64,000 bases of DNA from Maylandia zebra (Eukaryota; Chordata; Actinopteri; Cichliformes; Cichlidae). The stretch lies in NCBI RefSeq assembly GCF_041146795.1, contig NC_135170.1:26902033-26966032 (forward strand). Direction: 5' to 3'. Position 1 is the stretch's first letter, and each line of letters begins with the position of its first letter. The translations under genes and the position numbers were made by a program. Below, piece by piece: positions 1-10,359 of this stretch. The notes beneath the pieces are model-generated. The model ran no database searches. It was not told the DNA's origin and was given only the letters and a program-made list of their open reading frames with translations.

Positions 1-16
1 TACTAGAGATGTGTGT

Positions 17-18
<2 letters not shown>

Positions 19-62
<44 letters not shown>
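19..62. repeat. (TA)n microsatellite
   Basis: A run of about 22 TA units. The same place in the duplicated segment near 14260 has only about six units, so the tract has changed length since the duplication. Confidence 0.95.
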
Positions 63-67
<5 letters not shown>

Positions 68-174
68 CAGAAACGGGTATTTACCCTACTTTCAGGCCAG
101 CTTGTTGGGATCTGATCACTTACGAAAGATCAGAAATCACTTTCGAGGTTTAAATGTTTTTTACTGTACGTATA

Positions 175-1220
175 TGTTACAGGCCTTCGATGGGGTCTGT
201 TTTTAAACTGTTTTTTTTAACAGAAAAGCAGAGACAGGAGACATCAGTTGTGTTCGGTCTGCAGGCTCTTCCTCGTCTGATTTATTAACAGAGTTTAACA
301 ACGTCCTTTTCTTTTCATTTAGACACACACATTTTGCTTTTAACAACACAAACATTCAATTAGGTCCATAGCTCAAACCCTTTTGGTTACCTTGCACTCT
401 CACAAGAATAAACTTACAAAATAATCATTGTATATGAACGTCCTTATTTACAATAAATCTGTAACCAATTTTACTGCATTTCAGCATCAAAACATTTCTG
501 TGCAGCACCACTAACACTGCAATTAACCCGCTTATGTCACCTTTATACTTTTCTTATACTTTAACAGATTCAAACAATATATTACATTTGTAACCAATAA
601 ACAAAAATATTCTTCCATTGCTCACAAACAGTTCACAATCATCCACAAACAGTATACATCAGACTATTTACATTTGACACATAAGAACTGGGTAGGTCCT
701 AATCAACTGTAACTTCCAATAATGTCAGGATAAACGAAGTGTCTAAGAGCTCCATTTGTCACAAAATAAAACAGGTAATAAGACCAGCTGCCTATTTAGA
801 CTACGAGTGAAATGGCGGCTGCCATTACAAATGGCGGTATAGTTAGCTTTCTCTCAATCAGTGAAAACACACTCTCTCACAACATTTGCGGTCTTTAAAC
901 TAAGACAGAAAAAGGTTTCTTGCCTTTATATGTACATTGTGGTGAGCAAACTTGAACTACTGACCTGTTTTTTTAACAGAAAAGCAGAGACAGGAGACAT
1001 CAGTTGCGTTCGGTCTGCAGGCTCTTCCTCGTCTGAGGCCGAGACGCGTTGCAACAGCCTATCGCACTCACCACTATCTCCCCCTTGTGGCAATGCCACG
1101 CAATTACATTGTCCATAACGCTAAATGAAAAGTGCAATACCACCATAAAATCAGGTCTTTCACATCAAAAACAATTCACAACAAAATTACAATTGTGACC
1201 ATACACTTGTGGGCGTCACA
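175..1220 (-). repeat. 3' LTR of the gypsy element (left on the + strand)
   Basis: 1046 bases, TG...CA ends, almost identical to 7813-8858. On the minus strand it carries a TATAAAG-like box near 541-547 and an AATAAA signal near 281-286. A stretch of about 72 bases occurs twice inside the LTR, at about 208-280 and 965-1036. Confidence 0.95.
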
Positions 1221-1231
1221 CACTCCCCAAC
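1221..1231 (-). other. Polypurine tract of the gypsy element
   Basis: Directly inside the 3' LTR the minus strand reads TTGGGGAGTG. This is the expected place and base content for the plus-strand primer of an LTR element. Confidence 0.7.
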
Positions 1232-1346
1232 AAAAAGAAAATGGCTCCTGACATTTAACCTCTTACCCTCTAAAACTCATTATACTCATTATTCAAACAG
1301 CTCAAATCACATCCCCTTCCCACATACCCACATTCCTTGTATACTA

Positions 1347-4300
1347 CTAACATGTATAGATTGGACAGTTATAATACAGAGGGAAGGTGCCTGGGTGTGC
1401 ACAGTGAGATGTTGGAATGCGATATGGCACTAGGGGGAAGTAAGGTAACAGGGGATATGGTGGCATGGTGTAGTGTGTTGTGTTTGGTGACTCGTGCACT
1501 TCAGCACAACTGACTGATGGATGCACCCGGAGAGAGGGCTGGCCAAGGGTGTCATATGTGAAATGTGTAACAGGCCGTCGTTCTCTAGTAGACCTTCTTA
1601 GAACTGATTCATTAGTCGGCGGGGCCACGTTAGGTGTATACTGTGCCCTTTCTGAAAGCGGCAGTCCAACTTCTCCTTCGTCGACTGTGAAAGGCACTTC
1701 AGTGACTCCTGATTCCTGTACCCTCTCATGTTCCTCCTCTCCCATGTCGTTGTCAAGTTCAGTGCTTTGGTGTCCACCATCTTGTTCCATTCCTTGTTCC
1801 CTCAATTCATCTGTTGCTTCTGTTGGCTGAGGTGCTCCACAGTTGACCACTCTGCTGAACTCAGCTGTTCCTCTTGGGGGTCCAACAGTATGGTTACAGG
1901 TATGTAGTGCATCCTCTTTGTTCCCACTTCTCAAATCATACCTCAACTCATAATACATGGAACTCTCATCCTCATCGGAGCTTGCGTCAGAGTGGGGTTG
2001 AAACTCTGTCTCTCCTTGAGCTGGTTTTGGTTTCTTTTTCTTGACGGCGGATGGCCCGTCCCCCTTATCTACAGCAGGCAAGTCCACAGGAAGCTCATTG
2101 ACAAGATGCAATAGATTGCGATGCAGAACACGCACTTTCTTCCCCTTTGCCTCTGAGGTCACTCTGTACACTGGGCTGTCATTGATCCGTTCCTTCACCA
2201 CATAAATGGTGTTCTCCCAGTAGGACCTTAACTTGCCAGGACCACCCCTCTCAGTCAGGTTCCGCACTAGTACTCTGTCTCCAGGTTGGAGTACCACTCC
2301 TTTCAAATGCCGGTCATAGTGTTTCTTTCCACGATCACTTGACTTTTGGCTGTTTCCAGATGCAATCCTGTAAGCCTCAGTCATTCGTTCTTTCCATTTC
2401 TCAGCATAACCTCTTGCAGTTTGTGGCTCTCCATCAGTAACCAACTTGAACAGGAGGTCTACTGGCATTCGTGGATGTCGACCAAAAAGCAGAAAGAATG
2501 GCGAGTAACCCGTTGCTTCATGGCGAGTGCAATTGTACGCATGAACCATCTGTGGGAGATATTCTCTCCATCTTTCTTTTTTTTCTTCACTCAGGGTCCT
2601 CAGCATCTGCAAGATGGTACGATTAAAGCGTTCAGCTGGGTTGCCCTGAGGGTGGTACGGAGTTGTTCGAGAGTGCCCCACATTGCTCAACTGTTGTAGA
2701 GTCCGGAAAAGCTCGTTCTCGAACTCCCGCCCCTGATCATGGTGCAGCCTTAAAGGGTAGCCAAACCTGGGGATATAATCACTGAAAATCCTTTCAGCTG
2801 CAGTTTTGCCACTCTTGTTGCGGGTTGGATAGGCCTGGGCATACCTAGTAAAGTGGTCTACCACAACTAGGATATACTGATATCCGCCCCTGCTTGGCTC
2901 TAAGTGGAGGTAATCAACTGAAACCAATTCCATTGGTGAGCTTGTGGTAATGCTGGACATGGGAGCTCGGACATGTGTCACCGGTTTCTTCTGTTTGATG
3001 CACGGACACTGCCGGGTGACATAGGCTTCGATGTCTCGCCTCATGTATGGCCAGTAGAACCGTTGCCTCGCCAGGCTGAGAACTCTTTCTACCCCGACAT
3101 GCCCCATGTCATCATGCAGATGTTTTAGGACCAGGGATTTGAAGCTAGCTGGTAAGACTAGTTGGCGCTTTTCTGCAGTCTTACGATACAGAACTCCGTC
3201 TTCTAAGCTCAGCTTTGTCCACTCATGCATCATTTTCCTTGCCGGACCTCTCACATTCCGTCTCATGTCATCTGTCAGCTTTTGATCTGAGTCTTTCATT
3301 TTCATGATCTCACCTATCGCAGGATCTGCTCTTTGAGCCCTTTGTAGTTCATCCAAATTGATGGGCGTGACCATTTCTTGGATTACTGGTTCAAGCTGGT
3401 CACCTTGCGCTAAAACCAGAGCAGCGATCCATGCGACATCTCCATGCTTGCCTGCTCCACATCCCTCCCAAGTAGCGGCAACAGCTTCTTTGGAGAGCTC
3501 TTTTGTACATTCAGTGACGTATCTGTCAATGTCAAGGGGACTCCTCGACAGGGTGTCTGCGTCAACATTTACTTTGCCAGGTCTGTACCTTATATCAAAC
3601 CTGAAATCTGATAGCTCTCCCACCCATCTGAACCCAACCGCATTCAACTTGGCGGTACTCATGACATAAGTTAAGGGATTGTTGTCTGTGTAGATGGTAA
3701 AATACGGGGCATAGAACAAGTAATCCCTGAACTTCTCGCAGACAGCCCACTTGAGGGCGAGAAACTCAAGCTTGCCCGAGTGGAGTCTGTAATTCTTTTC
3801 AGCCGGTGTCAGTGTTCGGGAGCCGTATCCAATCACTCTTAGCTTCCCACTCTGATGTTGGTAGAGAACGGCCCCAAGTCCTTTATCAGATGCGTCTGTA
3901 TGAAGGACGAAGGGAAGCTCAAAATCCGGGTAGGCAAGTACAGGGGGGTTTACCAACATATCAATCAACTTACACAGGGCACCCTGGTGCTTCTCTGCCC
4001 ACTCAACTGGTGTTTTGGATGGTAACTGTGCGCCTTTCCCCTTCTGTCCTGTAACCTTCCCCAGAAGATGCTCCTCTTTGGTTTTCTTGGGTTGCAAAAG
4101 CTCATAGATGGGTTTTGCTATTCTCGAGAAATCCTGGATATATGAGCGATAGTAACTCAGGAACCCAGCAATCCTCCTCACATCTCCCACTGTGGCAGGT
4201 GTCTCCTTTTTCAGGGCGTACACTGCCTCGAGATCTTTTGGGTCAATGCGTACTCCTTCAGCTGACACTAAGCGCCCAACATACCTCACTTCTCTTTTAA

Positions 4301-7300
4301 ATAGGTCACATTTTGTCGGCCGGAGTTTGACTCCGTAGTTCTGCAGGGCTCTCAAGACTTTCCTCAGCCCTTCCACATGTTCCTCAAAAGTCTTGGCGTA
4401 GCACAAGATGTCATCCAAGTATGGAATGCAGCACTCATCCCGAAGGGGAGCCAGCATTTCTTCCATACTGCGTTGGAATGCAGCAGGTGCGTTGGTAAGA
4501 CCGAAGGGAATTCGCACCCATTCATAAAGGCCCCAGGGGGTGATGAATGCAGTCAGATGGCGGGATCCTTCTGCTATAAAGCCCTGGTGATAGGCTTTTC
4601 CCTGGTCCAAAATGGAGAACCAGTTGTACCCTCCCAAGGTGTCAATGAGGTCCTGGATTCTTGGTAATGGGTGGCGATCAGGTACTGTGCGCTGGTTCAG
4701 GAGACGGTAGTCGATACAGAGCCTTAGGGAGCCATCCTTTTTCCGCACACAAACTATTGGCGCAGAGTAAGGGGATCTAGACTTTACAATCCATCCTCTT
4801 GCCAAGAGGTCCTCAATATACTCTTTAACCTCCTTATAGAGGGGTTTTGGAATTGAGGTGTACGATTTCTGAATTGGGGTTGTGTCTTTGAGTGTTATTG
4901 TCATTTCCAAGCTGGGAATGCACCCCATGTCATTCTCATCACGTGCAAAAGCCCCTGACTCTTCCCTTAACATTTTCTTGGCCACAGATTGTTGGTCTTC
5001 AGTCAGGTGGCTAACATCAACAGGTGGATCCCATTCCTGTGTTGCTTGATCTTCACCGCACTGCTGGGGTATTTGAGATACATCAGAGTCGACATCTTGA
5101 GTCACTTTGGGCTCATTGAGGTTTGGTAAGTCAGTTTGTACGACTCCTGCTATTGGTTCAATAGTTCCAAGGGCTGCTCTGCCGGTGAGGGTCACATCAT
5201 GCTTAGTGTGGTTGCCAATAGGTACTTTGACATATGGGACTCTGGCATCACAAACTGTGAGGAGGCTGTTGCCAATATCAAGCTGTTGCAGTTGTGGGTT
5301 GCTCTCAGTTGGTTCAAAGAGCACGAGGGGGTTGGACATGTCAACTGTAGAGGAGACTTTACACTTAACATACTTAACTTGACCAGCTGGAATTACTACA
5401 TCATACAGGCCCACTTTTAGGACACTCTGGCTGACCACGTTATCACTGGTAAGCTTGGTCTGGATGAAGTTGACCAGTGCCGTCGCTGTGTCATCCTGGA
5501 GGTTCATCGCGCTGCGCAGGAGGCTCACAATGGTGGGTATGAGGTTTGTACTAGCATTTGGCCCCAGTATCAGCTGTTCAATTACATTGAAACCAATCAG
5601 GGGGCAGTCCATGGGCACACTGCTTACTAAAAAGGGGACTTGTACAGTCAAGTTTGGGTCACTATTCTCTGGGAGACTCACCATCACGCCCACCCAGCCG
5701 TCGTAGGGTAATGGCTGGCCATTAACACCAAACACACTAAGAGCCTTATCTCCAATAAGTTCTGTCAGTGGCCGGAGTTTGTGGTCAGAGAGGTAGGTTT
5801 TTGCCCACTGGCGATCAATGAGACTCACTTGTGCACCTGTGTCCAATAAACAGTCCACTGCAAAGCTATGAATGTAACACTTGATTTTACATTTTTTTCC
5901 AACAAGCTGTGCCACTCTCTCACTTGCCCCTGTGTCTGCATTTTTCGTTGGAAGGGTCGCCCAACTACTTCTGACATGAGCAAACTCTTCTGAGCACATA
6001 CCTCGTGATTTTGGGTCTGGCTGTCCACTGGTTCTGGGCGTGTGTGTATCAGCAGGAGGCCAACTAGAGCTTCTGGGTTGGCTTCGTTTGAGACATCCCA
6101 CTGCCCTGTGACCTGTCTCCCCACAGATAAAACAATGAGTGCATGAAGTAGCCCCACTTTCAATACACTTGGGACAGCCATACTGTTTTGCAGTTTGTCT
6201 GGGCTTCTGCTTTGGGTGTGCACACTGACAAGTGGGTTCACGAGCCTGACTGGCTGTGAGAGACTCAACCACTTTGGTCAGGGTTTCCACCTTCGCAGCC
6301 AGCTCTTCTATGACTTTATTCTTACTCTTAGATTTACAGTCAGTCATTTCAGTGTCTTTGGCAGGTTCAAGTTGAGCAGTATGAGCATGTGTTACCTTTT
6401 GTCGAGTGGAATATCCCAGTCTTCGCTGTCGCTCACTCTCTTCGCTTGACACTTTGTTCACTTGCCTTATCAAGGCTTCATCTGACACACTGTAGTCTGA
6501 TAGTAGTGGCTTGAGTTCATTACGAATGTCACTATATTTTGGTAGAAGACCTTGATGAATGGTGCGTAGAAATACATTTTGGATCGTACGTGTCTCATAC
6601 GCAACGTCCATGTTATCCTGCCTGGATGCAAACATGACTTTCTGCTTCAGTCCAATCATCCTGTAGAGGAACTGTTGTGGAGTTTCATGGTCATGTTGCT
6701 TAGTGCTCAACAATTCCTGAAATAACTCACTCCCACTCTTCTCACTCAGGTGTGAACGTAGTAAGCTTTTGAGTTCAATGAGGGTCAAGTCATCTTTACT
6801 GATCAACATGTCCTTAAACTGTCCAGGCTTGATAATACGGAGCACACCTTGAATGATCTCTCCCTCTGTGTGCTTCACCTTGAGCCCCTCCTCAATCTGC
6901 TTACACAGTCCATGGTAGCTAATGTCAGATGCAATGTCCCCAACCTGACCACCATGTACTTTAAACTCTCTGCGTTGCAAAAATGGCAGGTCTCTTAGGG
7001 AAACCATGTGATCAGGCTTAGATTGTCGCATGTCTGTGGTGGAACGGCTGTTTGTCACGCTCTCAGCTCGAGGCTGGAGTGACTGTGTAATAGTGGGGGT
7101 GGGTGTGTCTTGTGTTGCAGATGTCACTTGTAAATCTGCTAACTTTTTACCAAGTGCCTCGTAGTTAGCCTTTAGCATTTCATACTCTGTTATTTGTGGA
7201 TTAACAGACTCAAGAGGCAATATAGCTGAGGTAAGTACATCACTCTGTTCCGGGTGCTTAAGTGTTGTGAGAGTAACAACATTTTCCTCTGAGACTACAG

Positions 7301-7607
7301 GGTGAGATACTTCAGCGGCATGACTATCAATGAGATGAATAATAGCATCTTTCAACAGCAGTAGGTGTGAAAACCCCTGATCCTCTAAGTCAAGCAATGT
7401 CTTACAGCGTAGATAAGCACAAACATAATCAAAACAACTTTCCTCATCACCACGTCTTACACTTGCGGGGTCCACATCAGGTACTGGTGTGATGTTTGTA
7501 GCAATCTGGAAGAGTTCCTCTGCTGTCAGTGCATAAAGACTCTTTCTGATCTGCCAAGCCAGTTCTTTTCTTTCACTGTCCTCCATTCTGTGTCTTTTGG
7601 CTAGCAC
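1347..7607 (-). CDS. Gag-Pol polyprotein of a Ty3/gypsy element
   Basis: One open frame of 2086 codons inside the LTR element. Parts in order, with rough residue numbers: a gag region (1-480), one CCHC zinc knuckle [14 protein letters not shown] (about 489-502), an aspartic protease with DTGAQ (about 587), reverse transcriptase with YLDDI (about 1061), RNase H with HTDASDKG (about 1233), an integrase HHCC zinc region (about 1494-1530) and the integrase core with D, D and E near 1563, 1622 and 1658. About 250 residues of charged, low-complexity sequence follow the integrase. Gag and pol share a single frame, so no frameshift or stop read-through is needed. The family match rests on domain order and motifs; no gypsy clade is assigned. 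It looks whole. Confidence 0.95.
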   Translation of the reverse strand: MLAKRHRMEDSERKELAWQIRKSLYALTAEELFQIATNITPVPDVDPASVRRGDEESCFDYVCAYLRCKTLLDLEDQGFSHLLLLKDAIIHLIDSHAAEVSHPVVSEENVVTLTTLKHPEQSDVLTSAILPLESVNPQITEYEMLKANYEALGKKLADLQVTSATQDTPTPTITQSLQPRAESVTNSRSTTDMRQSKPDHMVSLRDLPFLQRREFKVHGGQVGDIASDISYHGLCKQIEEGLKVKHTEGEIIQGVLRIIKPGQFKDMLISKDDLTLIELKSLLRSHLSEKSGSELFQELLSTKQHDHETPQQFLYRMIGLKQKVMFASRQDNMDVAYETRTIQNVFLRTIHQGLLPKYSDIRNELKPLLSDYSVSDEALIRQVNKVSSEESERQRRLGYSTRQKVTHAHTAQLEPAKDTEMTDCKSKSKNKVIEELAAKVETLTKVVESLTASQAREPTCQCAHPKQKPRQTAKQYGCPKCIESGATSCTHCFICGETGHRAVGCLKRSQPRSSSWPPADTHTPRTSGQPDPKSRGMCSEEFAHVRSSWATLPTKNADTGASERVAQLVGKKCKIKCYIHSFAVDCLLDTGAQVSLIDRQWAKTYLSDHKLRPLTELIGDKALSVFGVNGQPLPYDGWVGVMVSLPENSDPNLTVQVPFLVSSVPMDCPLIGFNVIEQLILGPNASTNLIPTIVSLLRSAMNLQDDTATALVNFIQTKLTSDNVVSQSVLKVGLYDVVIPAGQVKYVKCKVSSTVDMSNPLVLFEPTESNPQLQQLDIGNSLLTVCDARVPYVKVPIGNHTKHDVTLTGRAALGTIEPIAGVVQTDLPNLNEPKVTQDVDSDVSQIPQQCGEDQATQEWDPPVDVSHLTEDQQSVAKKMLREESGAFARDENDMGCIPSLEMTITLKDTTPIQKSYTSIPKPLYKEVKEYIEDLLARGWIVKSRSPYSAPIVCVRKKDGSLRLCIDYRLLNQRTVPDRHPLPRIQDLIDTLGGYNWFSILDQGKAYHQGFIAEGSRHLTAFITPWGLYEWVRIPFGLTNAPAAFQRSMEEMLAPLRDECCIPYLDDILCYAKTFEEHVEGLRKVLRALQNYGVKLRPTKCDLFKREVRYVGRLVSAEGVRIDPKDLEAVYALKKETPATVGDVRRIAGFLSYYRSYIQDFSRIAKPIYELLQPKKTKEEHLLGKVTGQKGKGAQLPSKTPVEWAEKHQGALCKLIDMLVNPPVLAYPDFELPFVLHTDASDKGLGAVLYQHQSGKLRVIGYGSRTLTPAEKNYRLHSGKLEFLALKWAVCEKFRDYLFYAPYFTIYTDNNPLTYVMSTAKLNAVGFRWVGELSDFRFDIRYRPGKVNVDADTLSRSPLDIDRYVTECTKELSKEAVAATWEGCGAGKHGDVAWIAALVLAQGDQLEPVIQEMVTPINLDELQRAQRADPAIGEIMKMKDSDQKLTDDMRRNVRGPARKMMHEWTKLSLEDGVLYRKTAEKRQLVLPASFKSLVLKHLHDDMGHVGVERVLSLARQRFYWPYMRRDIEAYVTRQCPCIKQKKPVTHVRAPMSSITTSSPMELVSVDYLHLEPSRGGYQYILVVVDHFTRYAQAYPTRNKSGKTAAERIFSDYIPRFGYPLRLHHDQGREFENELFRTLQQLSNVGHSRTTPYHPQGNPAERFNRTILQMLRTLSEEKKERWREYLPQMVHAYNCTRHEATGYSPFFLLFGRHPRMPVDLLFKLVTDGEPQTARGYAEKWKERMTEAYRIASGNSQKSSDRGKKHYDRHLKGVVLQPGDRVLVRNLTERGGPGKLRSYWENTIYVVKERINDSPVYRVTSEAKGKKVRVLHRNLLHLVNELPVDLPAVDKGDGPSAVKKKKPKPAQGETEFQPHSDASSDEDESSMYYELRYDLRSGNKEDALHTCNHTVGPPRGTAEFSRVVNCGAPQPTEATDELREQGMEQDGGHQSTELDNDMGEEEHERVQESGVTEVPFTVDEGEVGLPLSERAQYTPNVAPPTNESVLRRSTRERRPVTHFTYDTLGQPSLRVHPSVSCAEVHESPNTTHYTMPPYPLLPYFPLVPYRIPTSHCAHPGTFPLYYNCPIYTC

Positions 7608-7786
7608 TCCTCACAGTGCAGTCAGCTCAAACACGCAGCCCGTCACCTCTCCAGCAGGGGTTCCCCTCCTCGACACAGGTCCCGCTGCTGCCTCAGTTGC
7701 ACGTCTGCTGTTCCAACACGCCTGCCCTGTGATGGCTGTCTCTGGTTCGTTGATTAAAGGATCAGCAGACACCCACGTAGCATGCT

Positions 7787-7806
7787 GATCCCCGTACGGG
7801 CCACCA
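7787..7806 (-). other. Primer binding site of the gypsy element
   Basis: Six bases inside the 5' LTR, the minus strand starts TGGTGGCCCGTACGGGGATC. Read on the plus strand this is a plausible tRNA 3' end: part of a T-loop, the acceptor stem and CCA. I could not name the primer tRNA. Confidence 0.75.
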
Positions 7807-7812
7807 AAATTA

Positions 7813-8858
7813 TGTTACAGGCCTTCGATGGGGTCTGTTTTTAAACTGTTTTTTTTAACAGAAAAGCAGAGACAGGAGACATCAGTTGCGTTCGGTCTGC
7901 AGGCTCTTCCTCGTCTGATTTATTAACAGAGTTTAACAACGTCCTTTTCTTTTCATTTAGACACACACATTTCGCTTTTAACAACACAAACATTCAATTA
8001 GGTCCATAGCTCAAACCCTTTTGGTTACCTTGCACTCTCACAAGAATAAACTTACAAAATAATCATTGTATATGAACGTCCTTATTTACAATAAATCTGT
8101 AACCAATTTTACTGCATTTCAGCATCAAAACATTTCTGTGCAGCACCACTAACACTGCAATTAACCCGCTTATGTCACCTTTATACTTTTCTTATACTTT
8201 AACAGATTCAAACAATATATTACATTTGTAACCAATAAACAAAAATATTCTTCCATTGCTCACAAACAGTTCACAATCATCCACAAACAGTATACATCAG
8301 ACTATTTACATTTGACACATAAGAACTGGGTAGGTCCTAATCAACTGTAACTTCCAATAATGTCAGGATAAACGAAGTGTCTAAGAGCTCCATTTGTCAC
8401 AAAATAAAACAGGTAATAAGACCAGCTGCCTATTTAGACTACGAGTGAAATGGCGGCTGCCATTACAAATGGCGGTATAGTTAGCTTTCTCTCAATCAGT
8501 GAAAACACACTCTCTCACAACATTTGCGGTCTTTAAACTAAGACAGAAAAAGGTTTCTTGCCTTTATATGTACATTGTGGTGAGCAAACTTGAACTACTG
8601 ACCTGTTTTTTTAACAGAAAAGCAGAGACAGGAGACATCAGTTGCGTTCGGTCTGCAGGCTCTTCCTCGTCTGAGGCCGAGACGCGTTGCAACAGCCTAT
8701 CGCACTCACCACTATCTCCCCCTTGTGGCAATGCCACGCAATTACATTGTCCATAACGCTAAATGAAAAGTGCAATACCACCATAAAATCAGGTCTTTTA
8801 CATCAAAAACAATTCACAACAAAATTACAATTGTGACCATACACTTGTGGGCGTCACA
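7813..8858 (-). repeat. 5' LTR of the gypsy element (right on the + strand)
   Basis: 1046 bases, the same length as the partner at 175-1220. This LTR lies next to the beta-globin promoter. Its outer edge is about 160 bases upstream of the CCAAT box of that gene and points away from it, since the element reads on the minus strand. Confidence 0.95.
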
Positions 8859-9018
8859 TATAGGTTAAAAACAGTCTATAAAGACCTGTAGTCTATAATT
8901 CTTATACTTATTTCTATATTTGTTACATAAAAAAATAAGTGTTTGCGTTTTTTTCCTTATAATCTGGTAAAGATTATCTTACTCATGGGCAACAACCCAA
9001 AAGCCTGACGGCTATAGT

Positions 9019-9075
9019 CCAATCAGATGCTTCCAGGACGAAGAGGTGTGGCACTATGTAATTAATAAAAAGCTC
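9019..9075 (+). promoter_or_regulatory. Beta-globin promoter (left copy)
   Basis: A CCAAT box at 9019-9023, a GGTGTGGC (CACC-type, KLF-like) box near 9045-9052 and an AT-rich TATA-like TTAATAAAAA near 9062-9071, all 70-125 bases upstream of the start codon. The same set and spacing recur upstream of the second beta gene. This is the usual order of CACC, CCAAT and TATA elements in globin promoters, with the CACC box here downstream of CCAAT. Confidence 0.75.
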
Positions 9076-9141
9076 CCGAAGATCGGCGTTTGCGAAAAGG
9101 TTTCTGATCACAAGCTACGTGAAAACCTTTACGCTGTCAAA

Positions 9142-9864
9142 ATGGTCGAGTGGACAGATGCTGAGCGCAAGGCCATCATAGGCCTGTGGGGGAAAATCGA
9201 TGTGGGGGAAATCGGTCCCCAGGCCCTCAGCAGGTAACCTGCAGCTCATTGCAATTTAGAAACACATTTATGTATTGAGTGACTTTCTCTTCCTATAATC
9301 TTAAAACCGAACTGAAACCAATGCATCTACGCGTATGTTTGTCTTTTTAGATTAAAATGCATTTTTTTTTTAAATTATATGCATTAAAATTGTCATTTTT
9401 TCTGTCTCTTGTCTTATTCCAGGCTTCTGATTGTGTACCCCTGGGGTCAGAGATACTTCAAAGCCTTTGGAGACCTGTCCACCAATGCTGCCATTATGGG
9501 AAACCCCAAAGTGGCACAACACGGAAAGACCGTGATGGGTGGTCTGGAAAATGCTGTGAAGAACTTGGACAACATCAAGCAGACCTACGCCAAACTGAGC
9601 GCTATGCACTCTGAGAAGCTCCACGTGGATCCCGATAACTTCAGGGTATGTCCCCACCAGCACCCAGAAACATTTATCACTATTAGATCAGGAGTAATTC
9701 TTTAATTATTTTGTCCAACTCTCTCACTTTAGGTGCTCGCTGAATGCATCAGCCTGTGTGTGGCCGCTAAGTTTGGTCCCAGCGTCTTCACCGCTGAGGT
9801 CCAGGAAGCCTGGCAGAAGTTTTTGTCCGTGGTCGTTTCTGCCCTGGGTAGACAGTACCACTAA
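9142..9864 (+). CDS. hbb: Haemoglobin beta subunit (left copy)
   Basis: Three exons, 9142-9233, 9423-9645 and 9733-9864 (92, 223 and 132 bases), with intron positions exactly as in vertebrate beta globins. The 148-residue product, including Met, begins [18 protein letters not shown] and ends SALGRQYH. Numbered without Met, the distal His is 63 (QHGKTV) and the proximal His is 92 ([10 protein letters not shown]). Ser replaces Cys at position 93 and the chain ends in His; in fish these residues go with strong pH-dependent oxygen release (Root effect). The chain pairs with alpha globin in the red-cell tetramer. AATAAA is at 9955-9960. The protein is identical to that of the copy at 14661. An LTR element lies just upstream of the promoter. 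Confidence 0.97.
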
Positions 9865-10210
9865 ATCTCTGGAGTGCCAGTTCATCAAAGATGTGCAACA
9901 GTCATAAAAGTGATTTTAAAATCGTATCTCTTTAACTCTGTTGTCATATGCACTAATAAAAAAATAAATTGAATTAAAACAAACTCAAACTCATTCTCTG
10001 TGCGATCATTTCAGGTGTTCTTATACCCGACAATACAACACTATGAACCGTTTAGTGTCATTTTAATTTAGACTGTCTTCAAAAACAACATTAATGACTT
10101 CTTAATTAAGAAATATGCCCCGACTCATTCATTATTTAAGTTTCTTTGTGTTTAAGTTTTGTGAACGAAGACTAATTTCAGCGAAGCTTGAGAAAATCTT
10201 ATCTATCAAT

Positions 10211-10328
10211 ATGGTCGAGTGGACAGGCGCTGAGCTCAGCGCGATCACGTCCCTGTGGGCAGTGGCGGTCCTAGCCTGTTTGGCGCCTCGGGCGAGCACT
10301 CCCTCTGCCGCCCCCCGCCCCCCCCCCC

Positions 10329-10359
<31 letters not shown>

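Larger units (their letters stand above)
175..8858 (-). mobile_element. Complete Ty3/gypsy LTR retrotransposon
   Basis: An 8684-base element flanked by a 4-base target duplication, TATA, at 171-174 and 8859-8862. It has two LTRs of 1046 bases starting TG and ending CA, and one long gag-pol reading frame on the minus strand. Protease, reverse transcriptase, RNase H and integrase come in that order, which places it in Ty3/gypsy (Metaviridae). The LTRs differ at only about three positions (about 0.3%), so it is young. It looks whole: I see no breaks in the reading frame. No envelope-like frame is apparent. Its insertion point is 284 bases upstream of a beta-globin start codon. Confidence 0.96.
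1..10148 (+). repeat. Left copy of the duplicated beta-globin segment, interrupted by an LTR element
   Basis: Bases 1-174 and 8863 to about 10148 match 14241 to about 15668. The match covers the upstream region, promoter, all exons and introns of a beta-globin gene and about 280 bases beyond its stop codon. The LTR element at 175-8858 is absent from the right copy, so it entered after the duplication. Similarity is very high from the left edge to the polyadenylation signal. It then drops clearly over the last 190 bases, which suggests that later gene conversion stopped near the end of the gene. Confidence 0.92.

Noticed and set aside
861-1118. 85-codon open frame repeated at 8499-8756
   Set aside because: It lies wholly inside both LTRs, on the strand opposite to the element, and has no known domain; it repeats because the LTR repeats.
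1347-2100. Envelope gene at the 3' end of the gypsy element
   Set aside because: The region after the integrase stays in the same frame, is charged and low in complexity, and shows no signal peptide or membrane segment.
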